NCBI RefSeq assembly: GCF_017980685.1
Contig: NZ_JACXXO010000003.1
Location: 248,001 to 312,000 of the forward strand
DNA: 64,000 bases
From: Pseudomonas iridis
GTDB taxonomy: Bacteria > Pseudomonadota > Gammaproteobacteria > Pseudomonadales > Pseudomonadaceae
Direction: 5' to 3'
Position 1 is the first letter of the stretch. Each line of letters opens with the position of its first letter. The notes beneath the pieces were generated by a model that did not search any database, was not told where the DNA came from, and saw only the letters and a list, made by a program, of their open reading frames with translations. Shown here piece after piece: positions 36,162-46,313 of the stretch. The position numbers and the translations under genes are program-made.

Positions 36162-37145
36162 TTATTTTGAAATTATTTCCTGGCTGCCATCCGCGAGGGT
36201 GCGAATGGCCACCGGCAGAATGTTCGGCAAGGCCTTGAGCAAGGCATCGGTGTTGTCGGATTTGAACACGCTGGTGAGGCGCAGATTGGCCACGCCGGGG
36301 TTGCTGACGGTCAGCGGCCTTTCGCGATAACGCGATACTTCGGCGGCCACTTCGCTGAGGCGGGCGTTGTTGAACACCAGTTTGCCGCCACGCCACGCCG
36401 TCAGCTCCGCCGGGTTGACGGCGTAGGCTGCCGCCACTTTGCCTTGCGCATCGACGTGGGTGCCGAGGCCGGCGGTCAGGTTGGTAAATTCGTTGTCCGG
36501 CGCATCGTGTCCCTGGACCTTCACCGTGCCCTGCTCCACCGCCACCCGTGTCTGCGTCACGTCGCGGCGCACATCGAAGCGCGTGCCGGTGACCGTGACC
36601 TTGCCGCTGCCGGCCTCGACTACGAACGGCCGCGAGGCGTCGTGCTCGACGCTGAACATCGCCTCGCCTTCACTCAATTCGATGAGCCGGCGATCCGTTT
36701 CATAATGCACCTGCAAGCGACTGCGGCTGTTGAGGTCGATCACCGAGCCGTCCGGCAATGCCACATGCTTGCGCTCACCGAGCGCGGTGGAGAATTCTGC
36801 GCTGTAACCGCCCGGGTGATTAAGGCCGCTGAACAGTCCCAGCCCAAGCGCCACCGCCAGCACACTGGCCGCCACCGCATAACGCAGCAACGGACGCCGC
36901 TCACGGCGGGCCGGTTGGTTTTCAGCGAGGGCTTTGAGGCGTGGCGCCGGCAGCAGGTCAGCCGCCGTCCACAGCCCTTGCAGCAACTGGAATTCATCAC
37001 GGTGTTGCGGATGTTGATTCAGCCAGGCGTCAAAGCGCTGCTGCTCGTCGGCACTGACGGCCGGCTCCTGCAAACGCACAAACCAGCGAGCCGCGTCATC
37101 GCGCACCGTCGTTTGCCCGCACGCGCAATCACGAGTATCCATCAT
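36162..37145 (-). CDS. fecR: FecR-type anti-sigma/sigma regulator
   Basis: 327 residues. An N-terminal cytoplasmic DUF4880-like part (ARWFVRLQEPAVSADEQQRFDAWL) is followed by one transmembrane helix near 92-109 (YAVAASVLAVALGLGLFSG) and a periplasmic FecR domain (RKHVALPDGSVIDLNSRSRL). It relays the signal from the FecA N-terminus to FecI. Start 37145 (AGGA 6 bases upstream) or the adjacent ATG at 37142 are both possible. It lies 40 bp after fecI and 98 bp before fecA. Confidence 0.9.
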   Translation of the reverse strand: MMDTRDCACGQTTVRDDAARWFVRLQEPAVSADEQQRFDAWLNQHPQHRDEFQLLQGLWTAADLLPAPRLKALAENQPARRERRPLLRYAVAASVLAVALGLGLFSGLNHPGGYSAEFSTALGERKHVALPDGSVIDLNSRSRLQVHYETDRRLIELSEGEAMFSVEHDASRPFVVEAGSGKVTVTGTRFDVRRDVTQTRVAVEQGTVKVQGHDAPDNEFTNLTAGLGTHVDAQGKVAAAYAVNPAELTAWRGGKLVFNNARLSEVAAEVSRYRERPLTVSNPGVANLRLTSVFKSDNTDALLKALPNILPVAIRTLADGSQEIISK

Positions 37146-37185
37146 GGAATGTCCTGTTTGGACGGGGATGAAAAGCTGCAGCGAC

Positions 37186-37677
37186 TCACGACTGCAACCC
37201 GTCCAGTCGATCACGCAGATGCCGCAGGGTGCGGATCATATACTTTTCGACCATGTTCTTGGACAGCCCCAGGCGCTCTGCGATTTCCGCCTGGGTCAGG
37301 CCTTCAATCTTCTGCCAGACAAAAATCTTCCGGCAATTGACCGGCAGTTCCGCCAGCGCCCGTTCGATGGAGTCGGCCAACTGGATCGCGTGCATGTAAT
37401 GCTCCGGGTCGCCGGTTGACGACGCACTGTGATCGATCGCCTCCGACTCCATGGCGCCGCGCCGATCCTCCCGCCGATAGCCATCGACCGCAATATTGCG
37501 CGCGGTCTGGTGCAAATACGCCCGTGGTTGCTGCACCTCTGCCGAATCGGATTCGAGCACCCGCACAAAGGTGTCGTGCGCCAAATCCTCGGCCTGCGCG
37601 CGATTGCGCAGGCGACGAGTCCAGGTGCCGATCAACTCTTCGTAATGCTCGAAAAAGCCGGGTCTGCGGGGACGCAT
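37186..37677 (-). CDS. fecI: ECF sigma factor FecI
   Basis: 163 residues with sigma-70 region 2 (about 5-70: AEDLAHDTFVRVL) and region 4 (about 105-158: LPVNCRKIFVWQKIEGLTQAEIAERLGLS). It directs RNA polymerase to fecA when released or activated by FecR. The Shine-Dalgarno signal before the ATG is poor. A Fur-like palindrome 35-53 bases upstream predicts iron repression, as usual for fecI. Confidence 0.92.
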   Translation of the reverse strand: MRPRRPGFFEHYEELIGTWTRRLRNRAQAEDLAHDTFVRVLESDSAEVQQPRAYLHQTARNIAVDGYRREDRRGAMESEAIDHSASSTGDPEHYMHAIQLADSIERALAELPVNCRKIFVWQKIEGLTQAEIAERLGLSKNMVEKYMIRTLRHLRDRLDGLQS

Positions 37678-37711
37678 GGGGTATGGGTGGTGTGCTGAGG
37701 AAAGGAGCGCG

Positions 37712-37730
37712 AATAGTAATGGTTACTATT
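37712..37730. promoter_or_regulatory. Fur-box-like palindrome upstream of fecI
   Basis: AATAGTAATGGTTACTATT has perfect 8-bp inverted arms (AATAGTAA/TTACTATT) around TGG. Size and AT-rich pattern suit a Fur box and its position before fecI supports that. Confidence 0.6.
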
Positions 37731-37766
37731 AAGACCGGCAAATCATTCCGATCATAAGCAAATCCC

Positions 37767-37845
37767 CGTGGAGCTGCGGCACGCTGCGATCTTTTGATCC
37801 TGGTTTTCCAAGATCAAAAGATCGCAGCTTACGGCAGCTCCTACA
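37767..37845. repeat. REP pair
   Basis: Inverted GGAGCTGCGGCACGCTGCGATCTTTTGAT-type copies directly after the stop codon of the FhaB-like gene; may also stop transcription. Confidence 0.85.
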
Positions 37846-37857
37846 CGAGTATCGGGA

Positions 37858-40800
37858 TCAGCCTTTTTCGTCGATTCCGGCTTGGAGGGTTTGGGTATCG
37901 AGATGCCCGCTCAAGGTGATCGGGCCGACTTTGAGGTTGCCGTTTTCAAGGGAAACCTTTGGGGCGTTTTCCTCGGTTTTTTGTGGCAGATCCAGGACAG
38001 CCTTGATGCCGTAATCGCGATTGTTCAGGTCGGTGCTGCTGACCTTCGAACCACCCAGATCAACCTTGCCGTCACTCGCCGAAATGCGCGCGCCGGTCAG
38101 TTGTGTCGCGCCGCCTACATTCAGCTTTACACCTTGACTGGCGCTGATGCCGGACGCCTGCGCGACGCTGTCCTTGTGCGCGTATTCGCCTTGGGCTTTC
38201 AGCGTTGGCTTGTAATCGGTGCCGGCGAGTTTTTCCTTGTCGTTCGGTGGGTTTTTCTTGGCGGTCAGGCCCAGATCCACGTCAATCTTGGCGCTTGTCT
38301 TCGAGTCTTGACGGCTGTCGACTGCCAGATCACCTGCGACATTCCCGCTGACAGTCTTCGCATCGATTCGCGCGCCAGCCAACTCTGCATCACCTGCGCT
38401 GTTCAACACCACACTGTCAGCCTTGATCTGACTGTTCTGCTGCGTGGTGCCTTGCAGGTAATCCACGCCGACCTTGGCGCCAGCATTGAAACCGTGATCG
38501 CTGCTGGCCTGCTCTTCGGCGGCTGTCGGTTTTTTGCTGCTCAGGTTGCCGCCGGCATTCAGTGCGACGCTCCAGTTGTTACGGCTTTCAGTGGACTGTG
38601 CCGACTCCTGAACATAGCCGCCCTTCTGTGCATCGACGTTGACGTTTGGTGCACTGACTTGCGTGCCTTGCAGATGAACAGCGTCACCGCTCAGGGCGAT
38701 CCCGCTCTGGCTGTTGAGTTGGCCACCGGTCAGTGTTCGTGAGTGCTCATTGACCCGACCGATGTTGAAGTTGCCACTGAGATTGCCGCCCTGATCGCGG
38801 CTCTTCTCGCTGCTGGATTTGCTGCCGCCGCCCTTCAAGCCGCCGCCGAGATTGCTGCCGGTAGCAGTGTGAGTGTCCGTGGCTGCTTGCAGATCGAGTT
38901 TGCCGTCAGCATGCAGATCGATGGCGCCAGCGCTGTCGATCGTCGTACCTTGCTGGACCTGATTGCCGCCGCTGCTCAGTTGTACCGGGCCGTTGCCGGT
39001 GATGCTTGCGACATGGGCCTGAGTGTCAGAGGTCTGCTTGCCGGTGTGGTCGAGCTGGAACCCGGCGCCGAGATCGACGTTGGTGCCATCGCTGCCCGGC
39101 AAGGTGCCGACCGTCAGCGAGCCATTGCCGCGCAGACTGGCGTCACTGCTGTTCTGGCGATCGTTCGCTTGATTGAGTGCAAGATCGCCGCCGGTCTTGA
39201 TGCTCACACCGCCCTGCCCGCCGTCGAAACGGCTGCCTTCGAACTGCGCGTCGCCACCGACCTTGATGTTCACACCCTGGCTGCCGGCATAAGCGCCGAC
39301 CACCGCAGTGGAACTGTCCTTGCTCGACTGGCTGCTGCCACCCGCGCCGCTACCGGCGACATTCACGTCTTCACCGGTTTTGGTGTAGACCCGCACGTCG
39401 ACTTTGGCATCCACCGAACTGTCGGTGCTGGCGTGGGTATTGCTCGCGGCATCGGCAACCAGTTTGTCGGCGCTGATGTTCACTTGACCGGCGCTGGCGT
39501 TGTACTGCGTGCCTTGGTCGTGCAGGGTTCCAGCGACGTTCACGTCGACAGTGCCGCCGTCAAAACGACTGACCACAGCGTTGCTGCCTTGCTCGGTTTT
39601 CTCGGCGCTGCCGTGACCGACCGCGACGTCGATACCGACGTTCGGCTGACCGAGATTGGCCAGTGCATCCTTGTCCGGCACCTTGGCGTTCAGCACATCT
39701 TTAACCGCACCAGCGATAGGCCGGGCGATGTCTTTGTACTCGACGTTGGCGCCGATGTCCGCCGACCAGTTGCTTTGGTTGTGAGTGCTGCTTTCGGTGT
39801 TGCTGGCCGCGCGGTTATCGACTTCGTTGGCCACGATGTTCAAACCGTCGCCAGCCTTCACTTGCGCGCCTTCAGTGGCGAGCTTGTCGGCGTTGATCGT
39901 CAGGCTGCCGCTGCTCTGCACGCTGGTGGTTTGCGCAGTGGTTTTGCTGCTGGTGTCTTGCGAGGTGCTATGGGCGAAATCGATGCCACTGCCGGCGCGG
40001 TCAAGGCCGCCGGTGTAATAGAAACCGCCGCCGGTGCTGGACTGGTCGGTGGTGGTTTTGTGACTGTCCTGTTCGGCCAGCAACGACACGTTTTTACCGC
40101 TCAACGTCGTGTCGCCCGCGGTGGATTTAACGTCCGCGCCCTTGAGGGTCACGTCGCCGCCCGCCTTCACTTGCACGCTCCCGCCGCTGAGGCTGGAACC
40201 TTGCTGGGTGACGTCGTTGCGGGTCACGGTTTGTTGCTTGTCTTCGTAATGAATCCCGGCGCGATACTGCTCTGGCGTCTGCTCTTTGGCGTAGGCATCG
40301 AAGCCACGGGTTTCAGTCGTGGTGCTGCTGTCGTGGCTGTTCTGCGCAGAATGCACGTTCACATCCCCCGCCGCATCCGCCGTCAACGCGCCGCCCGCCT
40401 TGACGGTCGAGCCGGCCACTTCAATGTCCTTGGCACTTTTGAGCTTGAGGTTGCTGTCGGACACCAGTTCGCTGTGCACCGTGGTGCTGTTCTTGGCGTT
40501 CTGGCGCGACTCGTCCTTGCTGATGCCGAAGAACTTGCTGTCCTTGTCATGATTGTTGCTGTGCGAGGTGTCCTGCACGCCGTCGATGATCAGCGAACCC
40601 TTGTCGCTGATCACGCTTGCGTCGGTGCTGCCACGGACCTGGCTGCCGCTGATGCGTACGTCGTCAGCCTTGACGATCAATTTGCCCGCCGCATTGACCT
40701 TGCTGCCCTGATGCTGGGTCTGGCCCTTGTCGGCATCACCGGTTTTGCCGAAGAAACCACCGCCAACCAGGTCGCCGGAATAGCGATTGTCGTTGCTGCG

Positions 40801-42438
40801 ATCGGTGCGTGTGGCCGTGGTGATTTCCACCTGTTTGCCGGCCAGTTGCAGGTCGCCCGCACTGTTCAACTCGGCACCTTCGGAACGCAACAGCGCTGCG
40901 GTTTGCAGGGCGATATTGCCAGCCTTCAACTGGCTGGTGACATTGCGCTGCTCTTCGCTGCTGGTGTCCCAGTTGGCTTTCCACAAGTGTTTGCGGTGAT
41001 TGCCCTGATCGGTCTGGGTGTGGCTTTCGGTGGCGGCGGTCAGACGCAGATCACCGCCACTTTGCACGCTGAGATTCTTCGCCGCTTCGACTTTTGCAGC
41101 CTGCAGTTGAGTGTCTTTGCCGGAGGACAATGTCGCGTCGCGACTGGCGATAATCTGGCTGCCGTGCTGACGCGACTCGCTGGCGGTTTGGGTACGGTCG
41201 TAGGTTTCCCACGTGATGCCGATGGTGCTGTTACTCCAGTTTTCGCGCTTTTCCTGGAGCTTGCGGCTTTCGACCGTACTCAGGGTCAGGTTGCGCTTGG
41301 CATTGACGCTAACGTCACGGCCACTGACATCGGTGGCGGCCAAGGTCAGGTCCTTGCCGCTGTGCAGGCCGACATCGCCCTGGCTGCTGCGGATGCCAGC
41401 GCGCGTCACGTCGAGACTGTTCGCCACGGCATCGCCGCTGACACTGAGGTCACCGGCAGAACGAATCTGCACGCCATCGCGCCCGGCCACTTGTACTGCG
41501 CCAACTCGCACGCCAGCGTCTTCAGCGGTGCTGACGATATTGATGCGTCCGGCTTGCATCGCCCCGAACAGGCTGGCGTCGATGCGTTGATCGGTGGTGT
41601 TGCCTGCCGGGTCCACAGTCTTCACCTGGCCGCTGGCGTAATCGACCTGATTGCGACCAACGGTGAGGTTCAATTGATCGCGGGCATTGAGCGCGCCCAG
41701 GCTGTCGATACGCGGGGCAATCAGGTTGATCGAGCCCTCGCCATTACGCAGGCCACCGCTCTGAATCTGCAACTGGCCGCTGGCGTCACGGGTGTTCAGG
41801 GCGTGCAGTTTGCCGTCGTTCAACTCCGGGCGACCGACCACCAGATTGGCGTTCGGCGTGTTGATGAAACTGCCGCCATTCACCGAAATGCCGTTGGGGT
41901 TGGCCAGCACGTAATCGGCGGCGCGACCGAAGATTTCCTGTGCGCCGTTGATGGCCGACGGGTTGCGGCTGATCACTTCGTTGAGGATCACGCTCGCCGC
42001 TTGCCCTTGCAGTTGCGGGTTGGCCGCCAGTTGCCCGGCGAGTTGCGACTGTCCGGCCTGCAAGGCGTTGTTCAGCACCAGACCCTGGCGGTCGACGTTG
42101 TAGTCGAGGAACTGGTTGTGCGACAGGCCCGAACCGTTGGGCGCGACGATATTGACGATCGGCACACCGCCCTGAGTCTGCAATTGCGCCGTGCCGCCCG
42201 GTCCGGGAGCGACGACTACACCACCGGCCAAAGCGCTCGGCAGGTGCACGGCGAAGAACAGGCTGGCGATCGCCCAGCGCAATTTGCCCCGTGGGGAAAG
42301 ATGAAATGCAAAGGTATGTGCTGGCATAAAAACGTCTCCATGTAAGTACGGCATCACGTCGCGCGTTTTGGTGTTGGCCGTGGCTGTCGCGCTCAGATCC
42401 GACGGCTGTTTGTTCATTGCATTGTTCGTATCAGTCAT
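37858..42438 (-). CDS. FhaB-like two-partner secretion exoprotein (TpsA)
   Basis: 1526 residues. The signal region lies after an unusual 40-65 residue lead (KLRWAIASLFFAVHLPSALA). The TPS secretion domain follows (about 75-330) with the family motifs NQFLDYNV and NPNGISVNGGSF near 180. The rest is a beta-helical filament of haemagglutinin repeats rich in GNVxLxA/GGDLxL patterns, with many short repeats of the KDLTLAATDVSGRDVSVNAK kind. It is translated in overlap with its transporter gene. There is no VENN-like motif, C-terminal toxin domain or downstream immunity gene, so it looks like an adhesin rather than a CdiA, or has lost its tip. Confidence 0.85.
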   Translation of the reverse strand: MTDTNNAMNKQPSDLSATATANTKTRDVMPYLHGDVFMPAHTFAFHLSPRGKLRWAIASLFFAVHLPSALAGGVVVAPGPGGTAQLQTQGGVPIVNIVAPNGSGLSHNQFLDYNVDRQGLVLNNALQAGQSQLAGQLAANPQLQGQAASVILNEVISRNPSAINGAQEIFGRAADYVLANPNGISVNGGSFINTPNANLVVGRPELNDGKLHALNTRDASGQLQIQSGGLRNGEGSINLIAPRIDSLGALNARDQLNLTVGRNQVDYASGQVKTVDPAGNTTDQRIDASLFGAMQAGRINIVSTAEDAGVRVGAVQVAGRDGVQIRSAGDLSVSGDAVANSLDVTRAGIRSSQGDVGLHSGKDLTLAATDVSGRDVSVNAKRNLTLSTVESRKLQEKRENWSNSTIGITWETYDRTQTASESRQHGSQIIASRDATLSSGKDTQLQAAKVEAAKNLSVQSGGDLRLTAATESHTQTDQGNHRKHLWKANWDTSSEEQRNVTSQLKAGNIALQTAALLRSEGAELNSAGDLQLAGKQVEITTATRTDRSNDNRYSGDLVGGGFFGKTGDADKGQTQHQGSKVNAAGKLIVKADDVRISGSQVRGSTDASVISDKGSLIIDGVQDTSHSNNHDKDSKFFGISKDESRQNAKNSTTVHSELVSDSNLKLKSAKDIEVAGSTVKAGGALTADAAGDVNVHSAQNSHDSSTTTETRGFDAYAKEQTPEQYRAGIHYEDKQQTVTRNDVTQQGSSLSGGSVQVKAGGDVTLKGADVKSTAGDTTLSGKNVSLLAEQDSHKTTTDQSSTGGGFYYTGGLDRAGSGIDFAHSTSQDTSSKTTAQTTSVQSSGSLTINADKLATEGAQVKAGDGLNIVANEVDNRAASNTESSTHNQSNWSADIGANVEYKDIARPIAGAVKDVLNAKVPDKDALANLGQPNVGIDVAVGHGSAEKTEQGSNAVVSRFDGGTVDVNVAGTLHDQGTQYNASAGQVNISADKLVADAASNTHASTDSSVDAKVDVRVYTKTGEDVNVAGSGAGGSSQSSKDSSTAVVGAYAGSQGVNIKVGGDAQFEGSRFDGGQGGVSIKTGGDLALNQANDRQNSSDASLRGNGSLTVGTLPGSDGTNVDLGAGFQLDHTGKQTSDTQAHVASITGNGPVQLSSGGNQVQQGTTIDSAGAIDLHADGKLDLQAATDTHTATGSNLGGGLKGGGSKSSSEKSRDQGGNLSGNFNIGRVNEHSRTLTGGQLNSQSGIALSGDAVHLQGTQVSAPNVNVDAQKGGYVQESAQSTESRNNWSVALNAGGNLSSKKPTAAEEQASSDHGFNAGAKVGVDYLQGTTQQNSQIKADSVVLNSAGDAELAGARIDAKTVSGNVAGDLAVDSRQDSKTSAKIDVDLGLTAKKNPPNDKEKLAGTDYKPTLKAQGEYAHKDSVAQASGISASQGVKLNVGGATQLTGARISASDGKVDLGGSKVSSTDLNNRDYGIKAVLDLPQKTEENAPKVSLENGNLKVGPITLSGHLDTQTLQAGIDEKG

Positions 42439-44162
42439 ATCTGCACCCCGACCCGCATCAGCCAGGTTTCGGGCTCATGTTGCAGACCGTTTGGGGTGTT
42501 GAGGGCGCGTTGGTAATCGACGTCCACTTGCAGGTTCTTCCAGCCCAGATTCAGGCCGACACTGGCGCCGCTCAGGCGTTGACCCTGGGCGCCGTGATCG
42601 GCCTTGATCCAGCCGTGGTCGAGGCCGATACGCGGGGTCATCTGCAGCGGCCATTCGCTGCGCAGCGGCAGGCGCAAGGTGTTGCGCCAGATCGCACCGC
42701 TGGCACCGGAGGCACTGCTGACGCGATAGCCGCGCACCGCCGAATCGTCGGTACCCAGCAGTTGCTCGATGGCCGGCAACGGATCTGGGCTGTACTGCAA
42801 ATTGATTTGGCTTTGCCATTGCCAGGCTTGCGCGCCGAACTGGCCATTGCGCCATTGACTGAGGCCGGCGCGGTACTTGCGAAACTGTGCCTTCGGCAGG
42901 TTGTTGATCGCCTGTCGGGAATCGTCATCTGCACCGAACCAGCGCAGGCCTTGCGCGTAGTTGACGTCGAGATTCCACACCGCGCGGTCGAGCCAGAACA
43001 GATTGAGCCCGGCTTCGGCCACAGTCAGGGTCGGGCTCTGGATACCCAAGCGGACGTGTTGCAGATAACTGTCGACGTCCTTGTGCGCCAGTTGCAGATT
43101 GGCGCTGAGCTGGCGGCTCTGGTCGCGCCACAACACGCGGTCGGCGCGCAGGCTGACCTGGTCAGTGATGCCGGTGCTGTGAAAAGTCGTGCTCGGCAAT
43201 TTGAACGGCGCGCGGTATTCGGCGTGGCTGGCGAACACGCTGTAGGTCCAGTAGCCGTAGGGGATCGCGTAATACAGGCTGGCGTTGCGGCTGTAGCGGT
43301 CGCCCTGATTCAACGTGTCACTGGCGCTGAGGCTCAACAGGTCGTTGAGTTCCAGCGGACTGTCGAGGCTCAGACTGAGCGTATCGCGGTCACGCCCGGT
43401 GCTGGCGCTGCCGAGGTTGTCGATCCCTGCATTCAAGGCCCAGCGCGAGTGCCCGGTGGTGCGCGAGCGCAGGATGATGCGTGAGGCGCCGGGCTGGCTG
43501 CCGGGGGCGATGTCGGCGGTGAAGTCAACCGAGCGCAAGCGGTTCAACTGATCCAGCCCCTGCTCCAGATCGCGCAGGTTCAACGGTCCGCCGAGCATGC
43601 CCGGGAACGCACCACCGAGGGAAACCGGCAGGCTTTGATCGGCCAGTTCGATGGACTCGATGTAGCCTTCGTCAATCCGGATGTCCAGCGACTGCCCCGC
43701 CGCCGGTGCACTCACCAGGTAGGGACGGCTGGCGATGTAGCCCTTCTCGACGTAAATCGCGGTGATGGTCGCCAGCAGATGATTGATCTGGCCGACGCCC
43801 ATGCACGGCGCGAGCAGCGGCTTGATGCGGGCATTGAGTTTGTCGCTGTCGATCAGCGTGACGCCGCCGATGCGCGTGCCGCTCAACGGCCAGCAGCGCT
43901 CATCGGGAGTAACGGTTTGGGGAATCGCCGGAGTGACCGGCGCCGGGCCGAACGCGCCGCGCTCCAGCTGACGTTTTCTTTGCTCAAGTTGCAGCTGTTG
44001 CAAGTCGCGCTGCTGCTGTTGCTGCTGGCGCAGCACTTCCTGGCTCGGTGCGACAGGTTCGGCCGCTTCAAGCGAGGACGCAACCACGCTCAACACAACG
44101 ACCGACCACAGCGGCCAACGCGTGACATAACGAGGAAAAACAGCGCGAATCGAATACGGCAC
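42435..44162 (-). CDS. TpsB outer-membrane transporter (FhaC/ShlB family)
   Basis: 575 residues, GTG start at 44162 with AAGGA 7 bases upstream. Signal peptide about 1-33, then a Gln-rich helix (about 43-68), POTRA domains about 95-250 (GTRIGGVTLIDSDKLN; IASRPYLVSAP) and a 16-strand barrel bearing the conserved loop motif VRGYR near 476-480. It exports the exoprotein encoded by the overlapping downstream gene across the outer membrane. Confidence 0.9.
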   Translation of the reverse strand: MPYSIRAVFPRYVTRWPLWSVVVLSVVASSLEAAEPVAPSQEVLRQQQQQQRDLQQLQLEQRKRQLERGAFGPAPVTPAIPQTVTPDERCWPLSGTRIGGVTLIDSDKLNARIKPLLAPCMGVGQINHLLATITAIYVEKGYIASRPYLVSAPAAGQSLDIRIDEGYIESIELADQSLPVSLGGAFPGMLGGPLNLRDLEQGLDQLNRLRSVDFTADIAPGSQPGASRIILRSRTTGHSRWALNAGIDNLGSASTGRDRDTLSLSLDSPLELNDLLSLSASDTLNQGDRYSRNASLYYAIPYGYWTYSVFASHAEYRAPFKLPSTTFHSTGITDQVSLRADRVLWRDQSRQLSANLQLAHKDVDSYLQHVRLGIQSPTLTVAEAGLNLFWLDRAVWNLDVNYAQGLRWFGADDDSRQAINNLPKAQFRKYRAGLSQWRNGQFGAQAWQWQSQINLQYSPDPLPAIEQLLGTDDSAVRGYRVSSASGASGAIWRNTLRLPLRSEWPLQMTPRIGLDHGWIKADHGAQGQRLSGASVGLNLGWKNLQVDVDYQRALNTPNGLQHEPETWLMRVGVQI

Positions 44163-44270
44163 GCAACTTCCTTGCGATCATTGAATGGCGTAATGCCACA
44201 TCATCAATAATCGTGATAGTCGGAGCCCTCCTACACAAATGCAAGACGCTTCCTACAGCGCTTACACTTC

Positions 44271-45404
44271 TTAAACAATTGCTTTTGTTGCTTTTATTGT
44301 CAGCAGCAACGCCACGGTACTACAGGCTATCAGGGTTTCCCCGAGGGCCTGAGACCACCCTGCTAGCATCATGCCCGCGCCGATCAGCAGGTAATAAATC
44401 AGCCCCAACAAAGCTCCGGCAGTGCCGAGACGATCCGGGTAATTAACCAGCGCCAGGCCAAGAATATTGGGGATTGCCATGCCGAACGCCAGCACGATCA
44501 GCAACATCGGCAGCACAAACGCGCCACTGTCCTGCAGCCACCAGACGCCAATGCCACCGAGCAAACCGATGATGGCGGCGAGCCGGATCAACTGCATCGC
44601 GGCACACCCTGCCTGCAACAAACGCCTGTTGGCCCATGCGCCAAAACCTGAGCCCAGCGCGAGTATCACGCCGCTGTAGCCGAACCATGTTGCGTCCAGA
44701 TTCAGACGCTGAAAAATGAACGGGCCAAGGCTGTAATAACTGAACAGCGCCACATTGAACGCAGCAATCCATAACGCCGAGCGCCAGATGCCCAAGTCGC
44801 GCAGCATGCGAGCGAGGGTTTCCCACAGATCGACATGGGGTGTTTGCTCAGGAGGGGTTTCCGGCAAGGCGTAGCAACTCCAAAGCCACAGCGTCGCGGC
44901 CAGCAAAACCAGTGCAGTCAATACGCCGCGATAGCCGAATGCCTCGACCAGGCTAGCGCCGCTGAACAGACCGATTGCAGGACTTGCCGCCAATGCGATG
45001 CCCACCAGGGAAAAAACCTGCGCCAGTTCTGCCCCTTTGAAACGGTCGCGCAGCAAAGTCTGCGTGACCACCGAGCCCACCGCCGCACCAAATGCTGCCA
45101 CCCCCTGCGCCAGCAATAGACCGTTGAAACTGCTGACTCGCAAGGCGATAACCATGGCGACCGCGTAGATCGCCAATCCCATAAGCATGACCGGACGCCG
45201 GCCGATGCGATCACACAATCGCCCCCACACCACCACGCCCACGGCAAAGGCGAGGAAGTAAACCGACAAGGTCTGCGCTGCCGCCTCGGGACTGACTTTA
45301 AATACCCTGCCGATATCCCCCAGCGCCGGGCTGTACAGGGTCTGCGCAATCTGCGGAAACATCAGCAACGCAATCGCCAGCGGCAACAGATTTTTGTTGT
45401 TCAT
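44271..45404 (-). CDS. MFS transporter, Bcr/CflA drug-efflux type
   Basis: 377 residues with 12 helices; the loop GRLCDRIGRRPVMLMG is the MFS motif A. N-terminus LYSPALGDIGRVF fits the Bcr/CflA subgroup of drug/H+ antiporters. GGAG about 10 bases before ATG supports the start. It is divergent from an AraC regulator 98 bp away that probably controls it. Substrate not predictable. Confidence 0.85.
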   Translation of the reverse strand: MNNKNLLPLAIALLMFPQIAQTLYSPALGDIGRVFKVSPEAAAQTLSVYFLAFAVGVVVWGRLCDRIGRRPVMLMGLAIYAVAMVIALRVSSFNGLLLAQGVAAFGAAVGSVVTQTLLRDRFKGAELAQVFSLVGIALAASPAIGLFSGASLVEAFGYRGVLTALVLLAATLWLWSCYALPETPPEQTPHVDLWETLARMLRDLGIWRSALWIAAFNVALFSYYSLGPFIFQRLNLDATWFGYSGVILALGSGFGAWANRRLLQAGCAAMQLIRLAAIIGLLGGIGVWWLQDSGAFVLPMLLIVLAFGMAIPNILGLALVNYPDRLGTAGALLGLIYYLLIGAGMMLAGWSQALGETLIACSTVALLLTIKATKAIV

Positions 45405-45502
45405 TGTTTATGACTCCTCGAGTAAACCGCCGGGGAGTTTAAGAACTGCTGACTGGCGTATTATCCGAATCCTGCCAATTTATCGCGCAAATCGGACAAC
45501 CC

Positions 45503-46267
45503 ATGGCTTGGATTGACGCCCACACACTCTTTGATGCGGACTGTTACTCGGCGCCGGTGATCGGCATCGCAGCAATACTGGGTGATCACGATTCCGGCCA
45601 ACATCAGCACCTGCACGGGCAACTGCTGTACACCCGACAGGGCTGCACGCGCATCACCCTCGCGCAGCAATTGTGTCTGCTGCCACCGTCGCGAGCGGCG
45701 TGGATTCCGGCGGGTGTGAGCCATCGGGCACAGATGCAGCAAAGCGTTGATTACCGCTCCATTTACCTGGTCCCTGAATTGTGCCGCGAGCTGCCGCAAC
45801 AAGTTTGCGTCATCGAGGTCAGCCCTCTGCTGCGCGCCGTGCTGGAGCCCATGGCCACGGCGGATTTCGACACTGATTGGCAACAGGGCAAATTCGCCCA
45901 TTTACTGGGTTTGTGCCTGAGCGAAATTATCGAAGCGGCACAACAACCGATGTTGTTGCCGTTGCCACGGGACAAGCGTTTGCTGCCACTGCTCGCAACC
46001 CCGGAACAATTGCCACCGGAACTGCAGGTGCTGGAACGCCAGATCGGCGCCAGCAGCCGCACCATCGGCCGAATTTTCCAGCGCGAAACCGGCATGAGTT
46101 ATCAGCAGTGGCGCCAGCAATGGCGGTTGATGCGCGCCATGGAGTTGCTCGCCACCGGACGCAGCCTCAGTTATTGCAGCTTCGAACTGGGCTTCGCCAG
46201 TGACAGCGCGTTCATCGCGTTCTTCAAAGCCATGACCGGCAGCACACCCGGCCAGTGGCTCAGATAA
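45503..46267 (+). CDS. AraC-family transcriptional regulator
   Basis: 254 residues. N-terminal cupin-like sensor half (HQHLHGQLLYTRQGC, PSRAAWIPAGVSHRA) and C-terminal double helix-turn-helix about 165-250 (IGASSRTIGRIFQRETGMSY; YCSFELGFASDSAFIAFFKA), which is the AraC/XylS pattern. It is divergent from the MFS efflux gene, which is its likely target. The effector is unknown. Confidence 0.88.
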   Translation: MAWIDAHTLFDADCYSAPVIGIAAILGDHDSGQHQHLHGQLLYTRQGCTRITLAQQLCLLPPSRAAWIPAGVSHRAQMQQSVDYRSIYLVPELCRELPQQVCVIEVSPLLRAVLEPMATADFDTDWQQGKFAHLLGLCLSEIIEAAQQPMLLPLPRDKRLLPLLATPEQLPPELQVLERQIGASSRTIGRIFQRETGMSYQQWRQQWRLMRAMELLATGRSLSYCSFELGFASDSAFIAFFKAMTGSTPGQWLR

Positions 46268-46313
46268 ACATTTGAAGACCGGCGCACGCGTCCACGCAAA
46301 TTGTGATGTGGCC

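Noticed and set aside
37858..38200. CdiA-type toxin and immunity module at the end of the FhaB-like protein
   Set aside because: The C-terminus continues the haemagglutinin repeat pattern and the next gene is fecI, in a separate unit; no toxin or immunity candidate is present.
38743..42345. Plus-strand open frame of 1200 codons
   Set aside because: Antisense shadow of the FhaB-like gene, with low-complexity Ala/Val translation and no recognisable domain.
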